5,680 bases of DNA from an uncultured Collinsella sp. (GTDB taxonomy: Bacteria > Actinomycetota > Coriobacteriia > Coriobacteriales > Coriobacteriaceae), in assembly GCA_902468045.1 (NCBI GenBank), contig CABQXG010000107.1:1-5680 (forward strand). The letters run 5' to 3'. The translations under genes were made by a program, and so were the position numbers. Numbering within the stretch: position 1 is the stretch's first letter; each line of letters starts with the position of its first letter. A model generated the notes under the pieces. It saw only the letters and a program-made list of their open reading frames with translations. It was not told where the DNA came from and made no database searches. Of this stretch, positions 1-5,680 are shown one piece after another.

Positions 1-668
1 CCGAGGTTCAGGCCGCCGTCGATGCCACCATCGCCGACTTCGGCCGCGTCGACGTTCTCGTCAACACCGCCGGCATCCTGCGCTTCGCCGCCATGGAAGA
101 CCTGCCGCTGAGCGACTGGGAGCAGGTGCTCAACGTCAATCTCACCGGCTACTTCATCACCTCGCAGCGCTTTGGTCGCGAGATGATCAAGGCCGGCCAG
201 GGCCGCCTAGTGCACATCTCGACCGTTGCCAGCCACTCCCCCGAGACGTTCTCGGGCGTGTACAGCTCCACCAAGGCGGGCGTCAACATGATGTCCAAGA
301 TGCTGGCTGCCGAATGGGGCCCCTACGGCGTCCGCTCCAACTGCGTCGAGCCTTGCTTCGTTAAGACCCCGATGTCGGCCAACTTCTACGCCGACCCCGA
401 GGTCGAAAAGAGCCGCAGCCGCCTGATCGCCACGCGCCGCATCGGCGAGGTCAGCGATATCGCCAACGCCGTCATGTTCCTGGCGTCCAAGCGCTCGGAC
501 TTTACCACCGGCGACGCCATCAAGGTCGACGGCGGCTTCTCCAACATGATGGGCGACCTCACCGCCAAGCCCGGCGGCCGTCGCGCCTATGCCGACAACT
601 ACCTTAAGAACAAGGGTGTCGAGCTCTGGTCCGATGAGTCCGGCGTCGCCAAGCCGACTGACCAGTAA
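1..668 (+). CDS. SDR-family NAD(P)-dependent oxidoreductase, 5'-truncated
   Basis: This is the C-terminal part of a classical short-chain dehydrogenase/reductase, a soluble enzyme that oxidises an alcohol or reduces a carbonyl with NAD(P). The frame is open from base 3 and gives 221 visible residues; about 65 N-terminal residues, including the glycine-rich cofactor motif, should lie left of the window. The Met codon at 93 is internal, because conserved sequence precedes it. Visible motifs are NTAG (bases 63-74, the usual NNAG position), NVNLTG with the active-site Asn (132-149), HISTVAS before the active site (213-233), YSSTK as the catalytic YxxxK (261-275), and KVDGGF near the end. The position 13 residues before the catalytic Tyr, normally Ser, appears to be Thr. 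About 37 residues follow KVDGGF, a longer tail than in many classical SDRs. It sits 65 bases upstream of a permease gene and is probably co-transcribed with it. Family assignment is firm; the substrate is unknown, with polyol, sugar-acid or cyclitol the best guess from context. Confidence 0.95.
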   Translation, partial: EVQAAVDATIADFGRVDVLVNTAGILRFAAMEDLPLSDWEQVLNVNLTGYFITSQRFGREMIKAGQGRLVHISTVASHSPETFSGVYSSTKAGVNMMSKMLAAEWGPYGVRSNCVEPCFVKTPMSANFYADPEVEKSRSRLIATRRIGEVSDIANAVMFLASKRSDFTTGDAIKVDGGFSNMMGDLTAKPGGRRAYADNYLKNKGVELWSDESGVAKPTDQ

Positions 669-722
669 ACCAACCTAACAGGGAGGCCCGCGAATACGCC
701 TGCTCCTCCCCCGTATCGATTA

Positions 723-729
723 GAAAGAG
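723..729 (+). promoter_or_regulatory. Weak ribosome binding site for the MFS gene
   Basis: GAAAGAG lies 4 bases before the ATG at 734. It is a poorer match to the anti-Shine-Dalgarno than the AAGGAG sites of the next two genes, but no better site lies near and the protein starts naturally here with a short hydrophilic N-terminus. Confidence 0.5.
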
Positions 730-733
730 TCCA

Positions 734-1990
734 ATGGCTTCCACCAACTCCAACAAGGGTCGCGCCGTCGTGCTTTCCGCCGCGTGCGTCACCATGTTCT
801 TCATCAGCTCCATCGCGCTGTATTCCGTCGTGAGCAAGAACCTGCTCGCCGTCTACCCCGAGTGGTCCAGCGCTCTTACCTGGGCCTTCCCGGTCTTTCA
901 GACCATCATGGCCGTGACGGGCATCTTCGCCGGCCGCATCTCCGATAAGATCGGCCCGCGCAACGTCGTGATCGCCGCCGCCGTGTGCTACGGCCTGGGC
1001 TGGTTCATGTCCGGTACCGTCACCGAGCCGTGGCAGTTCTACCTGTGGTTCTCGCTCGTCGCCGCCATCGGCAACGGCCTGGGCTACAACCCGGCGCTCA
1101 CCACCGGCCAAAAGTGGTTCATCGACAAGAAGGGTCTCGCCTCCGGCATCACCCTGGCCGCTTCGACCGCCGGTCCCGCTGTACTGTCCCCGGTGCTCGC
1201 CTCGCTGCTCATCCCGAGCCTGGGCATCTTTGGCGCCCTTAAGGCGCTCGGCGTCATCTTCTTTGTGATGATCGCCGCCTCCGCCCTGTTCCTGAAGGCT
1301 CCCGAGGCCGGTTGGCTGCCCGAGGGCTTCGAGGCCCCCAAGGGCGGTGCGCACGCCGGCACCTTCGGCGACCTCACCCCGGGCGAGATGGTCAAGACCC
1401 CGCGCTTCTGGGTCCTCATCGTCACCTTCGCCTTTGCCGCCACCGCGGGCACCCTGCTCGTGGGCAAGGTTGCCTCCATCGCCGCCGTCCAGCTCTTCGC
1501 CGACCCCACGAGCGCCGCGGCCGTCGCCCTCGGCGGTGTGGTGGTCTCCGTCAACACCTGCGCCAACCTGGTCGGCCGCCTGTCCTTTGGCCAGATCATC
1601 GACAAGCTCGGCGCCTATAAGTCGCTGCTCATCAGCCTTGTCGTCACCATCGTCGCCCTCGTTATCATGTCGATGAGCTTTACGCAGAGCATGTTCTTCG
1701 TGGCGCTCGCCCTGCTCGGCTTTAGCTTTGGCGCTCTGCTCGTCATCTACCCGCCGCTCACCGGTGGCGCCTTTGGCACCAGCAACATCGGCGTCAACTA
1801 CGGCATCATGTTTTTGGGCTACGCCGCTTCCACCTGGATCAGCCAGCCCATCACCGCTGTGCTGTATCACGCCGAGGCCGGCAGCGCCGCCTACCAGCAG
1901 TCCTTCTACGGCGCCATTGTGATCGCCGCCATCGCCGTCGTGCTCACCGTCTACATGATGGTCTCCGACAGCAAGAAGAAGTCCGCCTAG
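734..1990 (+). CDS. MFS transporter, oxalate/formate antiporter (OFA)-like
   Basis: This encodes a 418-residue inner-membrane secondary transporter of the major facilitator superfamily. Twelve hydrophobic segments can be placed at roughly 11-35, 47-66, 77-95, 100-120, 136-158, 166-187, 223-248, 260-282, 297-315, 318-342, 353-375 and 389-410. A charged central loop (about 188-222) separates the two halves. MFS motif A is GRISDKIGPR at residues 67-76, and a related copy, GRLSFGQIIDKLG, is at 281-293. The loop sequence LKAPEAGWLPEGF (187-199) and the following KTPRFW before helix 7 are typical of the OFA subfamily, whose known members move small organic anions such as oxalate, formate and lactate. 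It lies between two dehydrogenase genes and probably imports their substrate or exports the product. The exact solute cannot be read from the sequence; OFA-like permeases are often annotated generically. Length is normal and no frameshift is seen. Confidence 0.93.
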   Translation: MASTNSNKGRAVVLSAACVTMFFISSIALYSVVSKNLLAVYPEWSSALTWAFPVFQTIMAVTGIFAGRISDKIGPRNVVIAAAVCYGLGWFMSGTVTEPWQFYLWFSLVAAIGNGLGYNPALTTGQKWFIDKKGLASGITLAASTAGPAVLSPVLASLLIPSLGIFGALKALGVIFFVMIAASALFLKAPEAGWLPEGFEAPKGGAHAGTFGDLTPGEMVKTPRFWVLIVTFAFAATAGTLLVGKVASIAAVQLFADPTSAAAVALGGVVVSVNTCANLVGRLSFGQIIDKLGAYKSLLISLVVTIVALVIMSMSFTQSMFFVALALLGFSFGALLVIYPPLTGGAFGTSNIGVNYGIMFLGYAASTWISQPITAVLYHAEAGSAAYQQSFYGAIVIAAIAVVLTVYMMVSDSKKKSA

Positions 1991-1998
1991 TTTTACCG

Positions 1999-2029
1999 AT
2001 GCGACAAAGGGACAGCCCCTTTGTCGCAT
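1999..2029 (+). repeat. Perfect 13-bp hairpin between MFS and Gfo/Idh/MocA genes
   Basis: ATGCGACAAAGGG (1999-2011) pairs exactly with CCCTTTGTCGCAT (2017-2029) around a 5-base ACAGC loop. The stem fills about half of the 69-base gap between two genes that look co-transcribed. No T-run follows on either strand (TCCACC downstream on +, CGGTAAAA beyond the stem on -), so it is not a standard intrinsic terminator. It could be an extragenic palindromic repeat, an mRNA-stabilising or processing stem that sets relative expression, or a weak terminator that lowers downstream expression. Confidence 0.8.
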
Positions 2030-2047
2030 TCCACCGGTCACCAGTAT

Positions 2048-2054
2048 TAAGGAG
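2048..2054 (+). promoter_or_regulatory. Ribosome binding site of the Gfo/Idh/MocA gene
   Basis: TAAGGAG is a strong Shine-Dalgarno match 5 bases before the ATG at 2060. It fixes that start, which also gives the expected short lead-in to the Rossmann motif. Confidence 0.8.
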
Positions 2055-2059
2055 TCGAA

Positions 2060-3100
2060 ATGTCTGAGCTCAACCCCGTCCGCATTGCCGTTATCGGCGC
2101 CGGCGCCATGGGCCGCAACCACATCCGCTTTGTCACCGAGGAGCCCGAGGCCGAGCTCGTCGCCATCGCCGACGCCTTTGAGGGCGCCCGCGCCACGGCC
2201 GAGGCCGCCGGCGTGCCGTTTTACACCGATCCCGCTCAGATGATGGACGAGGTCAAGCCCGAGGCCGTCATCATCGCCACGCCCAACGACCTGCACCTGG
2301 GCGTTGCCCGCGAGGCTGTGAAGCGCAACATCGTGCCGCTGGTCGAAAAGCCGATCTCCAACGATCTCGAGGATGCCCAGGCCTTCGCCGCCGAGGCCGA
2401 GACCGCCGGCGTGCCCGCGCTCGTGGGTCAGCACCGTCGCCACAACCCCTTCGTCAACAAGGCCAAGGAAATCATCGATTCCGGCGAGCTGGGCAAGCTC
2501 ACCGTGTCGAGCTTCCACTACATGATCTATAAGAATGACGAGTATTTCGATGTCGAGTGGCGCCGCAAGAAGGGTGCCGGCCCGATCCTGGTCAACCTGG
2601 TGCACGACGTCGACCTGCTCCGCTACCTGCTGGGCGAGCCCGTTGCCGTCCAGGGTATGCAGTCCAGCGCCGCCCGCGGTTTTGAGACCGAGGACTCCGC
2701 CGTGGTCAACGTCCGTTTTTCCGATGGCGCGCTCGCAAGCATGACCATCTCCGACGCCACCGCCAGCCCCTGGAACTGGGAGGCAACCGCTCGCGAGGAT
2801 CCGCAGTACCGCCCCTTCGACGCCGACGCCTACTTTATCGGCGGCACTAAGGGCGCCCTGTCGCTGCCCCGCCTGCACCAGTTCTCCTACGACGGCGCCT
2901 CCAACTGGCACAAGCCGCTGCAGATGGAGATTCCGGCCGTCGACCCGGCACTGCCGCACAAGATGCAGCTCAAGCACTTTGTGAAGGTTGTCCGCCGCGA
3001 GGTCGAGCCCGTCGTGACCCCCGCCGATAATGTCAAGACGCTCACGCTGCTTAACGCTATCAAGGAGGCCGCCGAGACCGGCCAGCTCGTCGAGCTGTAA
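2060..3100 (+). CDS. Gfo/Idh/MocA-family NAD(P)-dependent oxidoreductase
   Basis: This encodes a 346-residue cytoplasmic dehydrogenase, the usual length for the glucose-fructose oxidoreductase / inositol dehydrogenase / MocA family. Residues 7-120 form the Rossmann fold: RIAVIGAGAMG at 8-18 carries GxGxxG, AIAD at 35-38 ends the second strand with an acidic residue often linked to NAD preference, and VEKP at 95-98 contains the family Lys (K97). The C-terminal substrate domain has KGAGPILVNLVHDVDLLRYL at 171-190, with the expected His at 182. The Asp that inositol dehydrogenases carry four residues before that His is Val here, with Asn at 179. A Trp-rich stretch, SPWNWE (236-241), and GGTKGALSLP (261-270) are typical of a sugar/polyol-type subgroup. 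The family oxidises or isomerises sugars, cyclitols and their derivatives. It is the last gene of the presumed operon, before a strong terminator. Family certain; substrate unknown. Confidence 0.95.
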   Translation: MSELNPVRIAVIGAGAMGRNHIRFVTEEPEAELVAIADAFEGARATAEAAGVPFYTDPAQMMDEVKPEAVIIATPNDLHLGVAREAVKRNIVPLVEKPISNDLEDAQAFAAEAETAGVPALVGQHRRHNPFVNKAKEIIDSGELGKLTVSSFHYMIYKNDEYFDVEWRRKKGAGPILVNLVHDVDLLRYLLGEPVAVQGMQSSAARGFETEDSAVVNVRFSDGALASMTISDATASPWNWEATAREDPQYRPFDADAYFIGGTKGALSLPRLHQFSYDGASNWHKPLQMEIPAVDPALPHKMQLKHFVKVVRREVEPVVTPADNVKTLTLLNAIKEAAETGQLVEL

Positions 3101-3174
3101 TGCCTTAAGAGCGACCGCGGCAGAAACCCCCATGCCGAACCCTTCGGTCCGCCACCAACAAGCCCCTCTTCTTT

Positions 3175-3210
3175 GCCCCGCGAGCAGCACTCCTGCCCGC
3201 GGGGCTTTTT
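3175..3210 (+). terminator. Rho-independent terminator after the Gfo/Idh/MocA gene
   Basis: GCCCCGCG (3175-3182) pairs perfectly with CGCGGGGC (3198-3205). After one mismatch the stem continues with GCAG (3184-3187) and CTGC (3193-3196), closing on a CACTC loop. TTTTT (3206-3210) follows directly. The orientation is + only, since the minus strand has no T-run after the stem. It lies 75 bases after the stop codon and closes the upstream operon. Confidence 0.88.
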
Positions 3211-3232
3211 GGTACCTTGCCGGCGATTTTTC

Positions 3233-3273
3233 TGGGACGGGGCGGCAAAAGTGGCTAAAAGAGCCCCGTCCCA
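3233..3273. repeat. GC-rich palindrome upstream of tex
   Basis: TGGGACGGGGC (3233-3243) pairs exactly with GCCCCGTCCCA (3263-3273) around a 19-base loop. The pairing can extend by TT/AA (3230-3231 with 3275-3276) past one mismatch. The loop holds a near-duplicate, GGCAAAAG then GGCTAAAAG (3244-3251, 3253-3261). T-rich sequence precedes and A-rich sequence follows the stem, the reverse of an intrinsic terminator, and this holds on both strands. It is best described as an extragenic palindromic element of unknown role. Confidence 0.8.
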
Positions 3274-3300
3274 AAATGACTACTTGGGTGGAGTGGCGGG

Positions 3301-3309
3301 TGGTATCCT
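3301..3309 (+). promoter_or_regulatory. Possible extended -10 promoter element for tex
   Basis: TGGTATCCT fits an extended -10 (TGn followed by a TATAAT-like hexamer, TATCCT). The -35 region is poor: CTTGGG at 3283-3288 gives a 15-base spacer. Transcription would start near 3316 and leave a leader of about 38 bases. A promoter is needed here because a strong terminator lies upstream, but this particular call is tentative. Confidence 0.3.
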
Positions 3310-3343
3310 TGGTAGCCCTGTGCTGCAAACGCACCTTAAACGC

Positions 3344-3349
3344 AAGGAG
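3344..3349 (+). promoter_or_regulatory. Ribosome binding site that fixes the tex start
   Basis: AAGGAG lies 4 bases before the ATG at 3354. The frame is open far upstream (to at least 3030), so this site, together with the family-typical N-terminus that follows, decides the start. Confidence 0.85.
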
Positions 3350-3353
3350 TCCC

Positions 3354-5501
3354 ATGGATCTTATCGCCCAGCTCGCCCGCGAGCTCAACCTTAAGGCCGC
3401 CAACGTCGAGGCGGCCGTCAAGCTCATCGACGAGGGCAACACCATTCCCTTTATCTCGCGCTACCGCAAGGAAGCCACGGGCGGCATGGACGACGTCGCC
3501 CTGCGCGCCCTCGACGAGCGACTGTCTTACCTGCGCAATCTTGAGCAGCGTAAAGAGGACGTCATTCTGCTTATCGACGCCCAGGGCAAACTCACGCCCG
3601 AACTCGAGCAGCAGATTCGCGAGGCCACGCAGCTCCAGCGTGTCGAGGACCTCTACAAGCCCTACCGCAAAAAGCGCATGACCCGCGCGCAGAAGGCCCG
3701 CGAGGCAGGCCTGGAGCCGCTCGCCAACATGATCATCATGCAGGCATCCGCCAAGGGCAGCGCACTCGACGCCGCCGCGGCATACGTCAACGAGGAGGCC
3801 GGCTTCGACACGCCCGAAAAGGCGCTCGCCGGCGCCGCCGACATCGTGGCCGAGACGGTAGCCGAAGACCCGGAGAACGTCGCCGACCTGCGCGCCTTTA
3901 CGCAAAACACTGCCGATATCGTCGTCGAAGCCACCGACCCTGCGGAGAAGACCCCCTACGAGCCCTACTACAACTTTGACGAGCCGCTGCGCCGTATACC
4001 CAACCACCGCGTGCTGGCTATCGACCGCGGTGAGCGCGAGGGCAAGCTCCGCGTGCGCGTGAACGTCGACGGCGCCGCCGCCACGGCGCGCCTCGGTAGC
4101 CGTTGGCCCCGTCGCCAAGGCGTCTTCGCTCCCGTCTTTGACGCCGTCATCGCTGACGGCTACAAACGCCTCATGGCCCCCTCACTGGAGCGCGAGGCCC
4201 GCGCCAAGCTCACCGTCCGCGCCCAGACCGAGGCCATCAACGTCTTTGCCAAGAATCTCGAGGGCCTGCTCTCGGCACGCCCCGTGCGCGGCGCCCGCGT
4301 GCTCGCGCTCGATCCGGGCTACCGCACCGGCTGCAAGGTCGCCGTCATGGACGAGACCGGCAAGCTGCTCGACCACGGCGTGGTCTATCCCACCAAGCCG
4401 CGCCACGACGTCGCCGGCACCAAGCGCGAGCTCGCCCGCCTCGTCAAGAAGGACGGCGTCAACACCATCGTCATCGGCAATGGCACCGCCAGCCGCGAGA
4501 CCGAGGAAGTCGTCTCGGAGTTCATTGCCGAGCAGGCGCCCAGCCTTCGCTACACCATCGTCAATGAGGCCGGCGCGTCGGTGTACTCCGCCTCCGAGCT
4601 CGCCAGTCAGGAATACCCCGACCTGGACGTCACCGTGCGTGGCGCCATGAGCCTGGGCCGCCGCCTGCAGGATCCGTTGGCAGAGCTCGTTAAGATTCCG
4701 CCTCAGTCCATCGGCGTGGGTCAGTACCAGCACGACCTTGACCAGGCCGAGCTTTCGTGCACCCTGGGCCACGTGGTGGAAGACGTCGTCAACCGTGTGG
4801 GCGTCGACGTCAACACCGCGAGCGCGAGCCTGCTGGGATACGTATCGGGCATCACGCCGAGCGTGGCCAAGAACATCGTGGCCTACCGCGAGGAAAACGG
4901 CGCCTTTACCGATCGCCGCCAGCTTAAGAAGGTCCCCAAGCTGGGGCCCAAGGCATATCTCAACGCCGCGGGCTTCCTGCGCATCAGCGGCGGTAAGAAC
5001 CCGCTCGACGCGACGAGCGTCCACCCCGAGAGCTACGAGGTAGCCACGGCCGTCCTTGAGCGCGCAGGCGTGGCGGCAAGCGAGCTTAGCCGCGGCGGCG
5101 TACCCGACATCGAGCGCCGTCTGGGCAGCATCTCGACGCTGGCAAGCGACCTGGACTGCGGCACCCTCACGCTCATCGACATCGTCAACGAGCTCAAGAA
5201 GCCCGGCCGCGACCCGCGCGACGACGCGCCCGAGGTGGTCTTTAGCCGCTCGGCACTTTCCATCGACGACCTGGAACCCGGCATGGAGCTCAAGGGCACG
5301 GTGCGCAACGTCGTCGACTTTGGCGCCTTCGTCGACGTGGGAGTGCACCAGGACGGCCTCGTACATATCTCTAAGCTGGCCAACCGCTTTGTCAAGCACC
5401 CCAGCGACGTCGTGCGCGTCGGTGACACGGTCAAGGTGTGGGTCGAAAAGGTCGATCGCGACCGCAAGAAGATCTCGCTCACCATGGTGCAGGGCAAGTA
5501 A
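3354..5501 (+). CDS. tex: Tex, RNA-binding transcription accessory protein
   Basis: This encodes a 715-residue cytoplasmic protein of the Tex family, which binds nucleic acids and is linked to transcription; it is related in architecture to eukaryotic Spt6. The N-terminal helical Tex region starts at residue 1 and includes the hallmark TIPFISRYRKEATGG (30-44) and VEDLYKPYRKKRMTRAQKAR (97-116). A YqgF/RNase H-like domain begins at RVLALDPGYRTGCKVAVMD (315-333) and includes GNGTASRETE (376-385) and NEAGASVYSASE (404-415). Helix-hairpin-helix DNA-binding motifs cover about 484-545, including LLGYVSGI (493-500) and VPKLGPKAYLNAAGFLRI (527-544). A C-terminal S1 RNA-binding domain covers about 644-712, with VDFGAFVDVGVHQDGLVHIS at 654-673. 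Length is slightly below the 720-780 typical of the family, because the protein ends right after the S1 domain. All domains are intact. It has its own RBS and probably its own promoter, and shows no functional link with the upstream operon. Confidence 0.97.
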   Translation: MDLIAQLARELNLKAANVEAAVKLIDEGNTIPFISRYRKEATGGMDDVALRALDERLSYLRNLEQRKEDVILLIDAQGKLTPELEQQIREATQLQRVEDLYKPYRKKRMTRAQKAREAGLEPLANMIIMQASAKGSALDAAAAYVNEEAGFDTPEKALAGAADIVAETVAEDPENVADLRAFTQNTADIVVEATDPAEKTPYEPYYNFDEPLRRIPNHRVLAIDRGEREGKLRVRVNVDGAAATARLGSRWPRRQGVFAPVFDAVIADGYKRLMAPSLEREARAKLTVRAQTEAINVFAKNLEGLLSARPVRGARVLALDPGYRTGCKVAVMDETGKLLDHGVVYPTKPRHDVAGTKRELARLVKKDGVNTIVIGNGTASRETEEVVSEFIAEQAPSLRYTIVNEAGASVYSASELASQEYPDLDVTVRGAMSLGRRLQDPLAELVKIPPQSIGVGQYQHDLDQAELSCTLGHVVEDVVNRVGVDVNTASASLLGYVSGITPSVAKNIVAYREENGAFTDRRQLKKVPKLGPKAYLNAAGFLRISGGKNPLDATSVHPESYEVATAVLERAGVAASELSRGGVPDIERRLGSISTLASDLDCGTLTLIDIVNELKKPGRDPRDDAPEVVFSRSALSIDDLEPGMELKGTVRNVVDFGAFVDVGVHQDGLVHISKLANRFVKHPSDVVRVGDTVKVWVEKVDRDRKKISLTMVQGK

Positions 5502-5528
5502 ACCGCCAAAGCAAAGGTACCCCCTGTA

Positions 5529-5560
5529 GCGATGTGCAAAATCGCGAGTATTCTGCAAAT
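5529..5560. other. Small inverted repeat and paired TGCAAA motifs after tex
   Basis: GCGAT (5529-5533) can pair with ATCGC (5541-5545). TGCAAA occurs at 5535 and again at 5554, 19 bases apart and on the same strand. This could be part of a dispersed intergenic repeat or a protein-binding site, but may be chance. No known element is recognised. Confidence 0.25.
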
Positions 5561-5589
5561 TCCACCGTTCCGGATGCCCCTCAGAGACG

Positions 5590-5645
5590 AAAAAGCAAAA
5601 AACAGCCCCCGTTTTAGCGTCGTCAGAGCCAAAACGGGGGCTGTT
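5590..5645 (-). terminator. Strong intrinsic terminator for a convergent minus-strand gene
   Basis: AACAGCCCCCGTTTT (5601-5615) pairs perfectly over 15 bases with AAAACGGGGGCTGTT (5631-5645) around a 15-base loop. Read on the minus strand, the stem runs into TTTTTT, then GC, then TTTTT (5602 down to 5590), an ideal U-tract. On the + strand the stem is followed by CCGTGC with no T-run, so it serves tex poorly, although the stem may still act as a shared barrier between convergent genes. The minus-strand gene it would terminate lies mostly or wholly beyond the right edge. Confidence 0.82.
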
Positions 5646-5680
5646 CCGTGCTTCACCCAACTGGTAAAAGCCTTTACCTT

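Larger units (their letters stand above)
3101..3353 (+). other. Intergenic region between the catabolic operon and tex
   Basis: This 253-base gap holds, in order, a 5-bp mini-hairpin (CCGAA-CCC-TTCGG, 3135-3147), the operon terminator (3175-3210), a large non-terminator palindrome (3233-3273), a possible promoter (3301-3309) and the tex ribosome binding site. The tex frame stays open back through the whole gap, but that stretch reads across the terminator and palindrome and has no resemblance to a Tex N-terminus, so I treat it as non-coding. Confidence 0.8.

Noticed and set aside
93..668. The SDR gene as a complete protein starting at 93
   Set aside because: The frame is open to the left edge and encodes the conserved NTAG motif before that Met. 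A start at 93 would lose the whole cofactor-binding half.
681..710. A terminator between the SDR and MFS genes (GGGAGG 681-686 with CCTCCC 705-710)
   Set aside because: Only six pairs around an 18-base loop, with no T-run after it. Too weak to call and inconsistent with a tight operon.
3030..3353. An N-terminal extension of Tex by up to 108 residues
   Set aside because: The extension overlaps the end of the previous gene, crosses a terminator and a palindrome, and does not resemble Tex. The ATG at 3354 has a strong RBS and yields the family-typical N-terminus.
599..3445. A 948-codon open frame on the minus strand opposite the MFS and Gfo/Idh/MocA genes
   Set aside because: It is codon-aligned with both + strand genes, so an antisense stop would need a TTA, CTA or TCA sense codon, which these GC-biased genes avoid. 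Its translation is Gly/Asp/His/Ala-rich with no recognisable domain, and it crosses a terminator and two palindromes.
3030..5501. Possible novel defence, mobile or RNA-based system in the window
   Set aside because: All four genes belong to well-known metabolic, transport or housekeeping families, and there are no transposase, nuclease, toxin, CRISPR repeat or reverse-transcriptase signatures.
4182..5660. A 492-codon minus-strand open frame opposite the C-terminal part of tex
   Set aside because: It shares codon alignment with tex, so the same codon-bias explanation applies. It would start at TTG and read through the minus-strand terminator.

Overview
The window is a GC-rich bacterial chromosomal segment with four protein-coding genes, all on the + strand and with matching codon use (strong preference for C/G at third positions). 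The Shine-Dalgarno sequences (AAGGAG-type), the codon bias and the GC-rich intergenic palindromes recall Coriobacteriia such as Collinsella. That placement is an inference from remembered sequence character, not from a database match.

Region 1 (1-3210) looks like a small catabolic operon. It holds a short-chain dehydrogenase/reductase truncated by the left window edge, a 12-helix MFS permease of the oxalate/formate-antiporter (OFA) type, and a Gfo/Idh/MocA-family NAD(P)-dependent dehydrogenase. The gaps between genes are 65 and 69 bases, and a strong intrinsic terminator lies 75 bases after the last stop codon. Two different NAD(P)-dependent dehydrogenases flanking a permease suggest uptake and stepwise oxidation or epimerisation of a small polyol, cyclitol, sugar or sugar acid. 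The sequence does not identify the substrate.

Region 2 (3101-3353) is non-coding. It contains the operon terminator, an 11-bp perfect palindrome with a 19-base loop that is not terminator-like, a possible promoter and a good ribosome binding site.

Region 3 (3354-5501) is tex, encoding the conserved nucleic-acid-binding transcription accessory protein. It appears to be a separate single-gene unit.

Region 4 (5502-5680) is non-coding. Its main feature is a 15-bp perfect stem whose flanking A-rich tract becomes a U-tract on the minus strand. This predicts a convergent minus-strand gene just beyond the right edge.

I see no mobile element, CRISPR array, RNA gene or defence system. This is mostly ordinary chromosomal sequence. 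The points worth a second look are the unassigned catabolic operon, the active-site variations in its two dehydrogenases, and the intergenic palindromes. Very long antisense open frames are explained by codon bias and were rejected.
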